DNA from: an uncultured Lachnotalea sp. | GTDB lineage: Bacteria > Bacillota > Clostridia > Lachnospirales > Lachnospiraceae | Length of the DNA: 64,000 bases | Direction: 5' to 3' | NCBI GenBank assembly: GCA_947066815.1 | Contig: CAMSZT010000010.1 | Coordinates: 23,662-87,661, forward strand | In this document: piece after piece, positions 1-9,574 of the stretch | Position numbering within the stretch: position 1 is the first letter of the stretch | How the letters are laid out: each line of letters opens with the position of its first letter | Translations under genes and position numbers: made by a program | Notes under the pieces: generated by a model | The model's database searches: none | Told to the model about the DNA's origin: nothing | The model's input: only the letters and a program-made list of their open reading frames with translations

Positions 1-171
1 TTTTTTCATCAGCTCCGACAGGCCCTCCTCGTAAATGGGCGAGATCCCCTGTCTCATCATCTCGATCTTTTTCTCGTCAATATCCACACAGCACACAGAA
101 TGTCCGTGCTCCGCCAGGCAGACGCCGGTCACCAGCCCCACATATCCTGTCCCTGCCACTGCGATCTTCAT
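1..171 (-). CDS. UDP-glucose/GDP-mannose dehydrogenase family protein, N-terminal part (cut by window edge)
   Basis: Minus-strand translation from cat at 169-171: [57 protein letters not shown], a classic GxGYVGL Rossmann start. Confidence 0.88.
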   Translation of the reverse strand, partial: MKIAVAGTGYVGLVTGVCLAEHGHSVCCVDIDEKKIEMMRQGISPIYEEGLSELMKK

Positions 172-177
172 AATCTT

Positions 178-1173
178 TCACTCTCCGTTCCTCTGCCGCT
201 TCCAATCGTCTGCGAGAGCGGCGATCTTGTCTGCCAGTGCCTCGGCATTTCCCATTTCCACAAAATGTGTCCTGCCGTCCCCCTCCCGGTAAAGCTCCCG
301 GTTTGCCTCATTGTCCCCCAGGATCATCGGTTTTCCCATGGCCCGGTAAATATAGGCCTTTCCCGGGATCGTCCGTTTTGCCTTTCCGATCGTCCCGTGA
401 AAATGCCCGGCCAGGCACAGGTCCGCCCCGGCGACCGCCTCCGCCAGCGCCTCCTGGGAAAGCCAGGGGATATACCGGACATGGAAGGTGTCCGGTTTCT
501 TTACCTGTCCCCCGAGGGGGCCGATCATGTAAAAAAAGATGTCCTCTCTCATCCGCAGGCGCTCCATCGCCTCCAGGATCACGGGCACACCTTGAAGAGG
601 GAGAACACTCCCAAAATATAATACCACAAACCGGTCCTCGAATCCACCCTCTTTTTTCTGCTCCCTGGGATAGTAGATGGAAGCGTCGGCCTCCAGGTAC
701 AGCGTGTGCAGCTTCCCTGCCGCCGCCCCCAGCTCCTCCGCGAAGTAGGCGCCGTGGGCTTTTGTGTCGGCCACGATCTCGTCTGCCAAGGCGAGAGTTT
801 TCCTGTCCAGCCCCTTCAAAAGCCTGGCCGGAAGACTTCCGTTCTTAAATTTTTTTCTGTCCCACACCAGCGTGTCGTACATAGAGATAAAAAAATCGAT
901 GGCCAGCTCCCGCTTCCGAAGACGCCTGAAAAAAGGGACGACCAGCTGCGGCGCAAAGCCCACAAAAACCAGGTCGTAAGGCTTCATGCTTGTAAACAGC
1001 AGTTTTCTATAAACGGAGAATAGCCTTTTCGCATAGCTTTTCTGACCGGAACCGATGACCGCACAGGAGGCGGCCCGCTCCCGGATCAGACGGAGTTCCT
1101 GGCTGTTGCGGATGTAATCCAGATTTTTTGTGGTGATAAAAAGCACGTTTTTATGATCCAGAAATTCCAGCAT
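178..1173 (-). CDS. glycosyltransferase (GT4/GT1-like)
   Basis: 331 aa ORF with a C-terminal GT-B-like half (VVLYFGSVLPLQGVPVILEAMERL...GKAYIYRAMGKPMILGDNEANRELY); tightly packed with neighbours. Confidence 0.75.
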   Translation of the reverse strand: MLEFLDHKNVLFITTKNLDYIRNSQELRLIRERAASCAVIGSGQKSYAKRLFSVYRKLLFTSMKPYDLVFVGFAPQLVVPFFRRLRKRELAIDFFISMYDTLVWDRKKFKNGSLPARLLKGLDRKTLALADEIVADTKAHGAYFAEELGAAAGKLHTLYLEADASIYYPREQKKEGGFEDRFVVLYFGSVLPLQGVPVILEAMERLRMREDIFFYMIGPLGGQVKKPDTFHVRYIPWLSQEALAEAVAGADLCLAGHFHGTIGKAKRTIPGKAYIYRAMGKPMILGDNEANRELYREGDGRTHFVEMGNAEALADKIAALADDWKRQRNGE

Positions 1174-2149
1174 GTCTCCTCCTTCTCCCGGTGATCCAAT
1201 AGTACAGTTTAAAGCCCGAAAAAGCGGCGATCTCCCCCAGGATTGTCCAAATCCTGGTGGTGACCACGATCAGGAGCACCAGCTCATGGGCCTGCCGTTC
1301 TCCGAGGAGGATCTTAAGGATCCCCTCCCGGATCCCCATGCCGTTGGGCGAAGGGCTTAAGAATCCCGCCACCCAGGAGACCGGATAGGAGAGCACCAGG
1401 CAGATCCCCTGCAGCAGATCAAAATCGGAAAAAGCCGCCACCAGCACCAGAAGTCCGGTCCCGGTCACCAGCCAGGCTCCCACATACCGCAGGAGCGCCT
1501 GATACACAAATGCCGGTTTTAAACGGATGTCCCCGCAGTCCTTTTTCATGATCCCGGAGAGGACCCGGATCCCCAGATCGATGCAGCGCGGCAGCAGAAG
1601 AAGGGCGGCTCCCGCCGCCAAAAAGCAGACCGCCGCCAGCCAGGTATTCTCCCCTCCCTGAAATAAAAAAGGGATCAGGACCACAAAGAACAGTCCGCTG
1701 GATGCGATCTGAAACACATATTCCAGAATGATGCTGACAGTCGTCGCCTGGGCGGAGACCCCCTTCTTATTACAAAGATACGCCTTGCCCACGATGCTCC
1801 AGATCCCGCCGGGGATGTAGCGGGCCAAGGCGCTCACCATATGGGCGTTCAGATATTCTCTCCTGCCGGGTCCCGCCTCCATTTTCCACAGGAGCCAGGT
1901 CCAGTTATAACCGGTAAACAGGAAGGCCAGTCCGTAGAGGATCACCGACAAAAGAAACAGAGGAACCCTCATCCCTGCCAGATAGGGAACGACCGACTCC
2001 CAGTTGTCGATGATGTCCTTCACCATAAACCAGAGGATCAGAAGCCCCACAACAAGCCCGGCCGCCTTAAACGCTGTCTTTTTCCAGCTGCTCTTCTTTT
2101 TTTTCGGATTTGTTTCCAAGTCCGTTTTCTCCCGATCTTTCTCCGCCAT
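1151..2149 (-). CDS. lysylphosphatidylglycerol synthase TM region / UPF0104-like flippase-type membrane protein
   Basis: Multi-TM 332 aa; ARYIPGGIWSIVGKAYLC and SPSPNGMGIREGIL motifs typical of the family. Confidence 0.75.
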   Translation of the reverse strand: MAEKDREKTDLETNPKKKKSSWKKTAFKAAGLVVGLLILWFMVKDIIDNWESVVPYLAGMRVPLFLLSVILYGLAFLFTGYNWTWLLWKMEAGPGRREYLNAHMVSALARYIPGGIWSIVGKAYLCNKKGVSAQATTVSIILEYVFQIASSGLFFVVLIPFLFQGGENTWLAAVCFLAAGAALLLLPRCIDLGIRVLSGIMKKDCGDIRLKPAFVYQALLRYVGAWLVTGTGLLVLVAAFSDFDLLQGICLVLSYPVSWVAGFLSPSPNGMGIREGILKILLGERQAHELVLLIVVTTRIWTILGEIAAFSGFKLYYWITGRRRRHAGISGS

Positions 2150-3110
2150 TGTCCCGACCTCTTCCCTTCACTCCGTCATACTCCATCCTTCTCACATGGT
2201 ACTGCACGTCCTCCAGAAGCTTCCGGTTGGCAGCGATCACGTCCGCCAGGAAACCGATCACGATGGTCTGGAAGCCCAGAAGGAGCAGGGTGCTGCACAG
2301 GATCAGCGACTGGACATGGCCGCCGCCCGTCCCCATGAAAAAGTAGACCAGGAAACGGATGCCGAGGGCCGCCCCCAGAAGGAAGATGACACTGCCGACA
2401 ATGGTAAAAAACTTCATCGGCTTGTACATCATAAAAGCCCGGAATATGGTCACCATGGACTTTTTCACATAGCCGAACATGCTGTTGAAGAGCCTGGAGG
2501 GGCGAAGTTCCTCGTTGGTCCGGACCGGGACGGATTCCATGGCGATCTTGCTCCTCCCCGCCTGGACAATGGTCTCCAGCGTATAGGTATACTCGTTGAC
2601 CACGTTGAGCCGCATGGCCGCATCCCGGCTGTAGGCCCGGAACCCGCTGGGGGCATCCGGGATGTCACTTTTGGAAGCCTTGCGCACCACATAGCTTCCC
2701 AGATGCTGGAGCTTCTTTTTCAAAAAGGAAAAATGCTCCGTCTGGTCGATGGGCCTCGCGCCGATGACGATGTCCGTCTTCCCCTCCAGGATGGGACGCA
2801 CCAGCTTTTCGATATCCTCGGCGCAGTACTGGTTGTCCGCGTCCGTGTTGACGATGATGTCCGCCCCGTTCCGCAGGCAGGCGTCCAGGCCGGCCATAAA
2901 CCCCTTGGCAAGTCCTTTATTCTTTTTAAAATTCACCACATAGTGGACGCCCCAGTCTCTGGCCACCTGCACGGTCCGGTCTTTGCTCCCGTCATTGATG
3001 ATCAGGTATTCGATCTCATCGATGCCGTCGATGTGCTTTGGAAGCGCATCCAGGGCGATGGTCAGCGTTTTTTCCTCGTTGTAGCAAGGAATCTGGATGA
3101 TCAGTTTCAT
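2067..3110 (-). CDS. glycosyltransferase family 2 (DPM1/polyprenyl-phosphate type) with C-terminal TM segments
   Basis: MKLIIQIPCYNEEKTLTIALDALPKHIDG...VNTDADNQY. Start chosen at 3110 (ATGA overlap with the upstream gene) rather than the longer ORF start. Confidence 0.88.
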   Translation of the reverse strand: MKLIIQIPCYNEEKTLTIALDALPKHIDGIDEIEYLIINDGSKDRTVQVARDWGVHYVVNFKKNKGLAKGFMAGLDACLRNGADIIVNTDADNQYCAEDIEKLVRPILEGKTDIVIGARPIDQTEHFSFLKKKLQHLGSYVVRKASKSDIPDAPSGFRAYSRDAAMRLNVVNEYTYTLETIVQAGRSKIAMESVPVRTNEELRPSRLFNSMFGYVKKSMVTIFRAFMMYKPMKFFTIVGSVIFLLGAALGIRFLVYFFMGTGGGHVQSLILCSTLLLLGFQTIVIGFLADVIAANRKLLEDVQYHVRRMEYDGVKGRGRDNGGERSGENGLGNKSEKKEEQLEKDSV

Positions 3111-5692
3111 TGTTCTTTCCTCCGTCTGTTCTTTATCCGCCTGTACACATACGGCGCCGCCGTTCCCACAGACAGTCCGATAAACATTGCCGCCACGGCA
3201 AACCCTCCTGCCATGTAGATCAGCCGGTTCTGCGAATTCCATGCTTCCACATAAGTATAAGATACCCCGAAGGTCAGCGCCGCAAACACCGCCGCCATTC
3301 CCAGAAGGATCAAAGAGACTTCGCCAAAGTGATAACGCTTCCGGTCCTCCCTGTCCAGAAAATATCCCAGGGCGACCACCGCCATCCCCAGTACTCCCAG
3401 AAGGGCCAGGACGATGCCGGTACCCCGGTATAAGAACGCCGCCCCCGTAAAAAATGCAACCGCGGGCCCGGACTGATCGATCAGGGGATCCGCGATCTCG
3501 TCCACCTCCAGCCGGTCCGCGTGGAGGATATAGGTCTCCGACTCGATCTGGTTTTCCAGGTTCCTCTCGTCGAGAAGATCGACCGTATCCGAGAGTACGC
3601 CGTCCACATAGATCTCCAGCTCCAGCCGTTCAAAGTCTCCGGTCTCTGTCCTGAGCTCAAATCTGGAAATCCCGGCATTTTGATATTCCAGGCCCTGCCC
3701 CATGAAATACTCATAGACATCCGGGGAGAGGCCCGAAACTTCGATCCGCCTGGCCTCACTGCCGTCCGCCACCAGATACAGATCCACCTGCGCACCCTCC
3801 TCCAGTGCAAAACACCATCCGTTTAAATAGATCTGCTGCCTGGAGGGCCGCACACAGGGACGTCCGTAAAGGATCTCGATCTGCCGCAGCTCGCTCTCCG
3901 TCCCGCTGCTCTCTGCGATCCCCGGGACAGTCCCCCGGTAATTCACGATCCAGCCCACGGTCTCCGCTATTTTATCTGCCAGAAGGGAGGGATAATAATC
4001 CTTCCATTTATTGAACAGAGAAGAATTGACGATCCGCTTCTGCTTCCGGAGCTGTCCGCCCTCAAAAGCACGCTCCAGCTCCCCCGCCGCCTTTTTGCAA
4101 AAATCATCTGCCGCGACCGCGTTTTCATAATATCCTGCCCGGTCCAGCGCGTCCCGCAGGGCCCACAGGAAATACCCTCCCTCGATCTCTCCGTCATCCT
4201 TTCCCGTCCCCCAGGTCTGCCAGCTGCTCTCATACACAGCCTCGATCTGAGGCTTGATCGAGGCGAGGGAGGGGCTGGCCTCATAGAGTTTTTCCACCGT
4301 ACTGTGGTTGACCTGCACATATTCGATCTCCTCGTCCTGTTCGACGGAATAAATCGTATTGATCAGGTTCCCAAAGGCAGAATCATCCAGCTCACTGGTG
4401 GTAAAGACCCCATAATGATAGTGGTTGACTGCCCTCAGCACTCCGTTGCCGAGCGGGATGCAGAGCAGCGGAAACACAAAAGAGACGGCCTTTATCCAGG
4501 ATCTCCGGCTCCTGACCTTGTTTTCCAGGACAAAAGCCAGGACCGTAAATACTACGGCCCCGGCGATAAAGGGCAGCAGCCAGACCGAATCCTCCCGCAC
4601 GTTCCAGAAAGCCACGGCAAAGACCCCCGCGGCGATCTCCCACGGGATCAGTTCCCAGAGAGACCGGCTTCTCCGCAGATACACGGCAGACAGGCAGGCG
4701 GTCGCCATCATGACCAGAGGAGGGATCACTCCCATGCGGGACGTCCCCTGCACGTAAGAGCCCCCGTACATCACCGGGAGGAACAGGAGATACACATAGA
4801 GGATCCCCTTTACGGCCCGGCCCCGGAACACCTTCCGGAACGCCGTCATAAAAACACAGACAGACAGCACATGGAACAGGCCCAGACCCCAGAGAACGGG
4901 AAGCCCTATGCCGTGGCACAGAGCGGCGAAAAGCGCATACACCGGGCGCTTGATCAGCGTCCGGTTCCCGTAGGCTCCCAGCCACTCGCCCTTCACCAGG
5001 CTGACTCCCCATTCCACGAACAGGCTGTCGTCATGGGGAAGCCCGGAGGTTCCCCACTGGGGAAGCCGGAAATACCACCAAAGATAAAATACAGTCGCCA
5101 GACCGCAGACTCCGAGCAGGATCCGGTTCTCCCGGACGTATTCCTTCCAGCGCTCCAGATGATGCCCCCTCCTCCTCTGAAAGCGCTTCCGGCAGTACAG
5201 GCACAAAAGGATCGCAAGCCCGTAGCCGGCCGTCCCCAGGAGCAGAAACAGGATCTTGCAGTTCCGGTCCCCCCGCAGGGCCTGTTCGATCTTCTGGATT
5301 ACGGTCCCCTCGATCCCGATGGTCCCGTCCGCAGCGGGGATCAGCCTGCCCGCCTCCAGCTCTTCGCGCCCAAAGCTCCCTGCAGGGATCCCGAGATTAT
5401 AGATCTTGATCTGATCCACCACGACCGTCCCGGAATCCGGTGACAGGGTCATCTGCCTCATATCCCGAAATTCCGCCGGGATGAGAAACCTTGCCTGCCC
5501 CTCGTAGATCACAGACTTGATGGTCCCTTTGTCGGAATCCACGGTCAGCCCGATGCTCTCCGCCTCTTCCGTCTCGACCTCCATGCAGACCAGTACATAG
5601 GGAATCTGATAATCCCTCACTAAAATGCAGACCGCCAGGAGCAGATAGAGTCCCAATATCCCAATTGCCGTTTTCTTTTGCAAGTCCTTCAT
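3107..5692 (-). CDS. large polytopic membrane protein with extracytoplasmic C-terminal domain; function unknown
   Basis: 861 aa, many hydrophobic segments, soluble region QIYLNGWCFALEEGAQVDLYLVADG... Confidence 0.7.
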   Translation of the reverse strand: MKDLQKKTAIGILGLYLLLAVCILVRDYQIPYVLVCMEVETEEAESIGLTVDSDKGTIKSVIYEGQARFLIPAEFRDMRQMTLSPDSGTVVVDQIKIYNLGIPAGSFGREELEAGRLIPAADGTIGIEGTVIQKIEQALRGDRNCKILFLLLGTAGYGLAILLCLYCRKRFQRRRGHHLERWKEYVRENRILLGVCGLATVFYLWWYFRLPQWGTSGLPHDDSLFVEWGVSLVKGEWLGAYGNRTLIKRPVYALFAALCHGIGLPVLWGLGLFHVLSVCVFMTAFRKVFRGRAVKGILYVYLLFLPVMYGGSYVQGTSRMGVIPPLVMMATACLSAVYLRRSRSLWELIPWEIAAGVFAVAFWNVREDSVWLLPFIAGAVVFTVLAFVLENKVRSRRSWIKAVSFVFPLLCIPLGNGVLRAVNHYHYGVFTTSELDDSAFGNLINTIYSVEQDEEIEYVQVNHSTVEKLYEASPSLASIKPQIEAVYESSWQTWGTGKDDGEIEGGYFLWALRDALDRAGYYENAVAADDFCKKAAGELERAFEGGQLRKQKRIVNSSLFNKWKDYYPSLLADKIAETVGWIVNYRGTVPGIAESSGTESELRQIEILYGRPCVRPSRQQIYLNGWCFALEEGAQVDLYLVADGSEARRIEVSGLSPDVYEYFMGQGLEYQNAGISRFELRTETGDFERLELEIYVDGVLSDTVDLLDERNLENQIESETYILHADRLEVDEIADPLIDQSGPAVAFFTGAAFLYRGTGIVLALLGVLGMAVVALGYFLDREDRKRYHFGEVSLILLGMAAVFAALTFGVSYTYVEAWNSQNRLIYMAGGFAVAAMFIGLSVGTAAPYVYRRIKNRRRKEQ

Positions 5693-5719
5693 TCCTGTTC
5701 CTCCAAATCCCCGGACCCT

Positions 5720-8224
5720 CTATGGCAGCTGTACCGGCAAAGCGCCGCATGAATTCAGTTCCAGCGTCTCCTCTGTCCAGCAGGCCGCTTCCTCTCCGGT
5801 TTTCGGATTCCGCATAAACACCCCGATCCAGAACCGCGCCCCAAGCCTTCTCAGTTCTTCCGGACAGGCTGTCACCGCAAAACCGCTGTTCATCAGGCTG
5901 TTTTCCCCTCCGCAGCCTGCCGCCACATCCGGCCGTGCCTTCCATACCGCCGAGAGCTCCCACAGGGTGCCTGTCTCCGTCTTCAGCAGGATCCCACGCA
6001 CCCAAAGGTAATTGTCCGGACGGTCCGGCAAAAACGCCCAACCGGAAATGCGGACGGAATCTTCCGCCTCGACCGTCTCCAGGTTCACCTTCATGTCCTT
6101 CGGATCCGCCGTCTTCCCTGTCTCCCGTCTCCGCAGACTTCCCATTTTCGGAATCTCCTCTTTTTCCAAGGATGCCCGCGGCCACCGATGACCGGAAAGG
6201 ATGATCGGCCGCTCCTGTCTGCCCCTGGTCTCCAGAAGGATACCGACCTGATATTCTCCACCCTCATCGAACCGACAGGCCTCCACGTCGCAGCAGAACC
6301 CGGAAAAGGGAATGCCTTTGGAATCCGGAAAGGCGGATGCCATATCCTTCCGGAATACCTTCTGCGCCTCTACCTCATAGGATTTCCCATTGTTCCCCAA
6401 AAATGCCAGGGAGACCTCCGTCTCCAGGGAATGCTCTCCGCTTCCCTCATAAGCCCATCCGTGCACATGGATCAGGGATCCTGTCTCAAAACTGTCGATA
6501 TAAAAAGGGATCCCTGTTCCCAGCCTTACATGCTCTGCCCGAAATTCTTTTACTCTGCCCGGAGCAAAGGCCCTCTTCACCCGGATCCCGTAATCCACGG
6601 TTCCTCCGGTCAGATTGGGGCTGTAAAAGGGATCGGCCTCCCGATACCAGGGATGCTTTCCGTAGAGGAGTTCCCTCTCCCCCCGAAGCCTGTCCGCATT
6701 GTCCTCGCCGCGGCTCAGGGATTCATAATGATACAGGACCACGTCATTGCGGACGGAATTGTAATATCCCCTCTCATACAGCCTGAGACACAGGTCCACA
6801 TCATTATACGCCACCGGGATCTCCTCGTCAAATCCTCCGGCTTCCCAAAATTTCCGGGCGGAAACCAGAAGGCAGGCTCCCGTCACCGCCGAATAATTCC
6901 AGGTGATGCGGTTCTTTCCAAAATAATGAACCGCCCGGTCGTCGGCCCTCTGCAGCCCGTGGCAGGGGCCGGTCTCCAGGCCGACCACTCCCGTGTGCTG
7001 CAGCTTATGGCTTTCCGGGTAGAGAAGCTTCGCCCCCACCGCCCCGGCATGTTTTAAGGCAGCCTGACCCAGCAGGATATCCAGCCAGTCCCCGGAGCGA
7101 ACCTCCGTATCGTCATTTAAAAACAAAAGATACTCTCCCGAGGCGGACGCAGCGCCCCGATCGCACATGGAGGAAAAATTAAAGGGTTCCTTCTTATATA
7201 AATACATGCAGTGTTCCCTTTTACAGAGTTCTGTCACAAGAGTCTTGTTTTCCGGGGAACTCCCGTTATCCACAACGATGATCTCATAATTTTTATAGGC
7301 TGTGCGCTTGCGGACCGACAGGACACATCGTCTCAGCACCCGGACATTGTCTTTGGAGGGAATGATGACGGAGACCAGCGGCTCCCCCTCCGCCTGATAC
7401 ACCACCCGGTACTGTCCCATATCCGGAACGGATACCGTTTTTCCGGAAATCCCCCTTCTTGCAAGTGCCTCCTGTCGGACATATCTCAGGGCTTCTGCCC
7501 TGCGCCTTTTTCCCTGACGGTCCCGAAACACCGTCTCTCTGCGCCTTCTCCTGTGGTACAGCACCTTCGGCACATGTCCGATCCTGTGGCTATCACAGTT
7601 TTCCGTGAACCTCAACAGAAGATCATAAACCTCCGCCTCGGATAAACCGGCCCGGATCTCTCCCGCCGCCTCGGCCAAAGACCTTCTGTACAGGGCCAGA
7701 TGCGCCGCATAGGGGAGATCCATCAGAAGATCCGGGGACCAGTCCGGCTTGAAAAAGGGGGAAAAACGCTCCTTTCCGTCCTCCGAGATCTGGTCCTCGT
7801 CGCTGTAGAGCAGATCGTGCTCCGGATCCTCCTGCAAAACCTTCACCATCTCATAGAGCGCGTCCGGAGCCATCACATCGCCTGCGTCCAGAAAAGCGAT
7901 AAACTCCCCTTCTGCCTTCTGACCCGGATCCGAGATCAGCTCCCAGTTCGGATAGGTCTGGTTTTCGACGGATCCCACAGATGCCTGAAGATCCGTCTTC
8001 TCCCCGGTTTCCCCGGAAAGAAAAACCGAGATAAGCGGAAGAGATCCGGACAGCGGATCTTTCTCCCCTGCCTTCTCATTCTCCGCGATCCATCTGTCAT
8101 AACGGCTTCCAAGCTCCTGCAGCATCCGGGACTTTACAAATCCATAGCCTTTTTTCCCGTATTTTTTCCGGATCTGCCGCAGATCGTCATAGGATCCCGT
8201 CCTCTTCAAATAGTTCTGATCCAT
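5720..8224 (-). CDS. glycosyltransferase family 2 protein with two GT2-like regions and C-terminal beta-type 'GWAF' modules
   Basis: LVSVIIPSKDNVRVLRRCVLSV...FLNDDTEV (intact GT2); preceding shortened GT2-like region; HVHGWAYEG and RISGWAFLP segments. Confidence 0.8.
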   Translation of the reverse strand: MDQNYLKRTGSYDDLRQIRKKYGKKGYGFVKSRMLQELGSRYDRWIAENEKAGEKDPLSGSLPLISVFLSGETGEKTDLQASVGSVENQTYPNWELISDPGQKAEGEFIAFLDAGDVMAPDALYEMVKVLQEDPEHDLLYSDEDQISEDGKERFSPFFKPDWSPDLLMDLPYAAHLALYRRSLAEAAGEIRAGLSEAEVYDLLLRFTENCDSHRIGHVPKVLYHRRRRRETVFRDRQGKRRRAEALRYVRQEALARRGISGKTVSVPDMGQYRVVYQAEGEPLVSVIIPSKDNVRVLRRCVLSVRKRTAYKNYEIIVVDNGSSPENKTLVTELCKREHCMYLYKKEPFNFSSMCDRGAASASGEYLLFLNDDTEVRSGDWLDILLGQAALKHAGAVGAKLLYPESHKLQHTGVVGLETGPCHGLQRADDRAVHYFGKNRITWNYSAVTGACLLVSARKFWEAGGFDEEIPVAYNDVDLCLRLYERGYYNSVRNDVVLYHYESLSRGEDNADRLRGERELLYGKHPWYREADPFYSPNLTGGTVDYGIRVKRAFAPGRVKEFRAEHVRLGTGIPFYIDSFETGSLIHVHGWAYEGSGEHSLETEVSLAFLGNNGKSYEVEAQKVFRKDMASAFPDSKGIPFSGFCCDVEACRFDEGGEYQVGILLETRGRQERPIILSGHRWPRASLEKEEIPKMGSLRRRETGKTADPKDMKVNLETVEAEDSVRISGWAFLPDRPDNYLWVRGILLKTETGTLWELSAVWKARPDVAAGCGGENSLMNSGFAVTACPEELRRLGARFWIGVFMRNPKTGEEAACWTEETLELNSCGALPVQLP

Positions 8225-8242
8225 CGTCTCCTCACATCTGCC

Positions 8243-9574
8243 CTATCTTTCTTTTGACCCTCTAAAGATCCGTTTTCCCTTTGCACATACCCGCCACCAG
8301 AATCTGCTCCTCAGCTGATCCAGATACTGTTTCATCTGCGCATTTTCGTCTGATAACGCTTTGTTTTCTGCCGACAGGAAATCCCTCCCGGCCGCGAGTT
8401 CCTTCTTTTCCGCCTGCAGCTCCCTTAAGGCGGCCGTGAGCGCCGTCATCTCTTTCTTCCAGGTTCCCGCCATGGCCTCCGCAAAAAACGACACGGTCAC
8501 GGTTTTCAGCTGTTCCGTCCCGCCCAGTATGAGCTGCGGATCCTCTGTGTCGAACACATAAGTCCCGTCCTCCAGGCGCAGGCCGTTGCTCTCTTCCGGG
8601 ACAAGTGCTCTCTCCCCGCCGGATATCCGGAGTCTCCGGACGACTGCCGCCGAAGCCGCCGGGTCGATCCTGAGCCTCTTCGTCCCTTCCGGAAGTTCTG
8701 CCCGCACCTCGATCTCCTGTTCCTGATAAAAATACGTTTTTTTGAGGGAACGCTCCTCACAAAATCCTGTCCCGTCGTCAAAATAAAGCTGAAAGGTCTC
8801 CATGCGGCCGGCCAGGAGCATGTCCCTCGCCGGGATCCGGGGCCGCAGCATGGTCTTCTTCAGTTCCGACAGCGTGTTTTTGTCCCCGGCCACATACTTC
8901 TGAAAATTCTCTTCCATTTCCCCGTACATGGAAATGTCCTCGTCCGAAATCCCCAGCAGGCGGAAGATATGCAGGTCCAGCAGGCCGTCCCGCTTGGTGC
9001 TGCCGTGCAGATAATAATGCACCGCCCGATATACGATATACTCAATGGGTACCGGAAAGTCCAGGATCCACTCATAGTCGAGGACCGTCCAGCGCTCCCC
9101 CGGCAGGAGATTCCCGAAGATCAGGTCGATGTTGGAGATTTTGAAGGACATACAGTCCATGAACCGGGTATTCTTTCCAAATACCTCGTCAAAGGCCTCT
9201 GTGTACTGAAAGGGGATATTGTCCGGGAGCCCGTACAGAAGATCCCGGTACTTTTTGATCTCCTCCACGATATCCAGATAGCGGCCCTTCTGATACAGGA
9301 CGTCCAGATGATGCTCCAGGGTCTCTCCCCCGACAAATTCAAATTCCACGCCCTTTTCCAGCTTTCTGCACCGGTTCGGCGCAAAGAGCGTCCCGGCAAA
9401 GCTCTCCTCCATCTCGAGAAAATGACGGTAAAGATTTTCCACATGGCCTTCTGCCTCTTCTGTCAGAGGGAACTTCCTGACAGTCCTCGTCCCGTCCTCC
9501 TCCGCGCATATGACCGTTTTGATCCGAAACCTGGCCGCCCTGTCGCCTGAATATTTACAGTATACCGGATTCAT
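8243..9574 (-). CDS. kinase-like (APH/ePK-like fold) protein with C-terminal coiled coil; putative WbdD-kinase-like component
   Basis: VRKFPLTEEAEGHVENL (possible beta3 Lys/alphaC), SNIDLIFGNLLPGERWTVLDYEW (possible catalytic D...N...D), C-terminal heptad-rich LTAALRELQAEKKELAAGRDFLSAENKALSDENAQMKQYLDQL then a basic/aromatic tail. Confidence 0.5.
   Translation of the reverse strand: MNPVYCKYSGDRAARFRIKTVICAEEDGTRTVRKFPLTEEAEGHVENLYRHFLEMEESFAGTLFAPNRCRKLEKGVEFEFVGGETLEHHLDVLYQKGRYLDIVEEIKKYRDLLYGLPDNIPFQYTEAFDEVFGKNTRFMDCMSFKISNIDLIFGNLLPGERWTVLDYEWILDFPVPIEYIVYRAVHYYLHGSTKRDGLLDLHIFRLLGISDEDISMYGEMEENFQKYVAGDKNTLSELKKTMLRPRIPARDMLLAGRMETFQLYFDDGTGFCEERSLKKTYFYQEQEIEVRAELPEGTKRLRIDPAASAAVVRRLRISGGERALVPEESNGLRLEDGTYVFDTEDPQLILGGTEQLKTVTVSFFAEAMAGTWKKEMTALTAALRELQAEKKELAAGRDFLSAENKALSDENAQMKQYLDQLRSRFWWRVCAKGKRIFRGSKER

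Noticed and set aside
2004-3218. 404-aa + strand ORF opposite the GT2 gene
   Set aside because: Shadow frame; the minus strand encodes a clear DPM1-like glycosyltransferase.
4304-5443. 379-aa + strand ORF opposite the large membrane protein
   Set aside because: Shadow frame rich in Pro/Gln/Asp; the minus-strand TM protein is the plausible gene.
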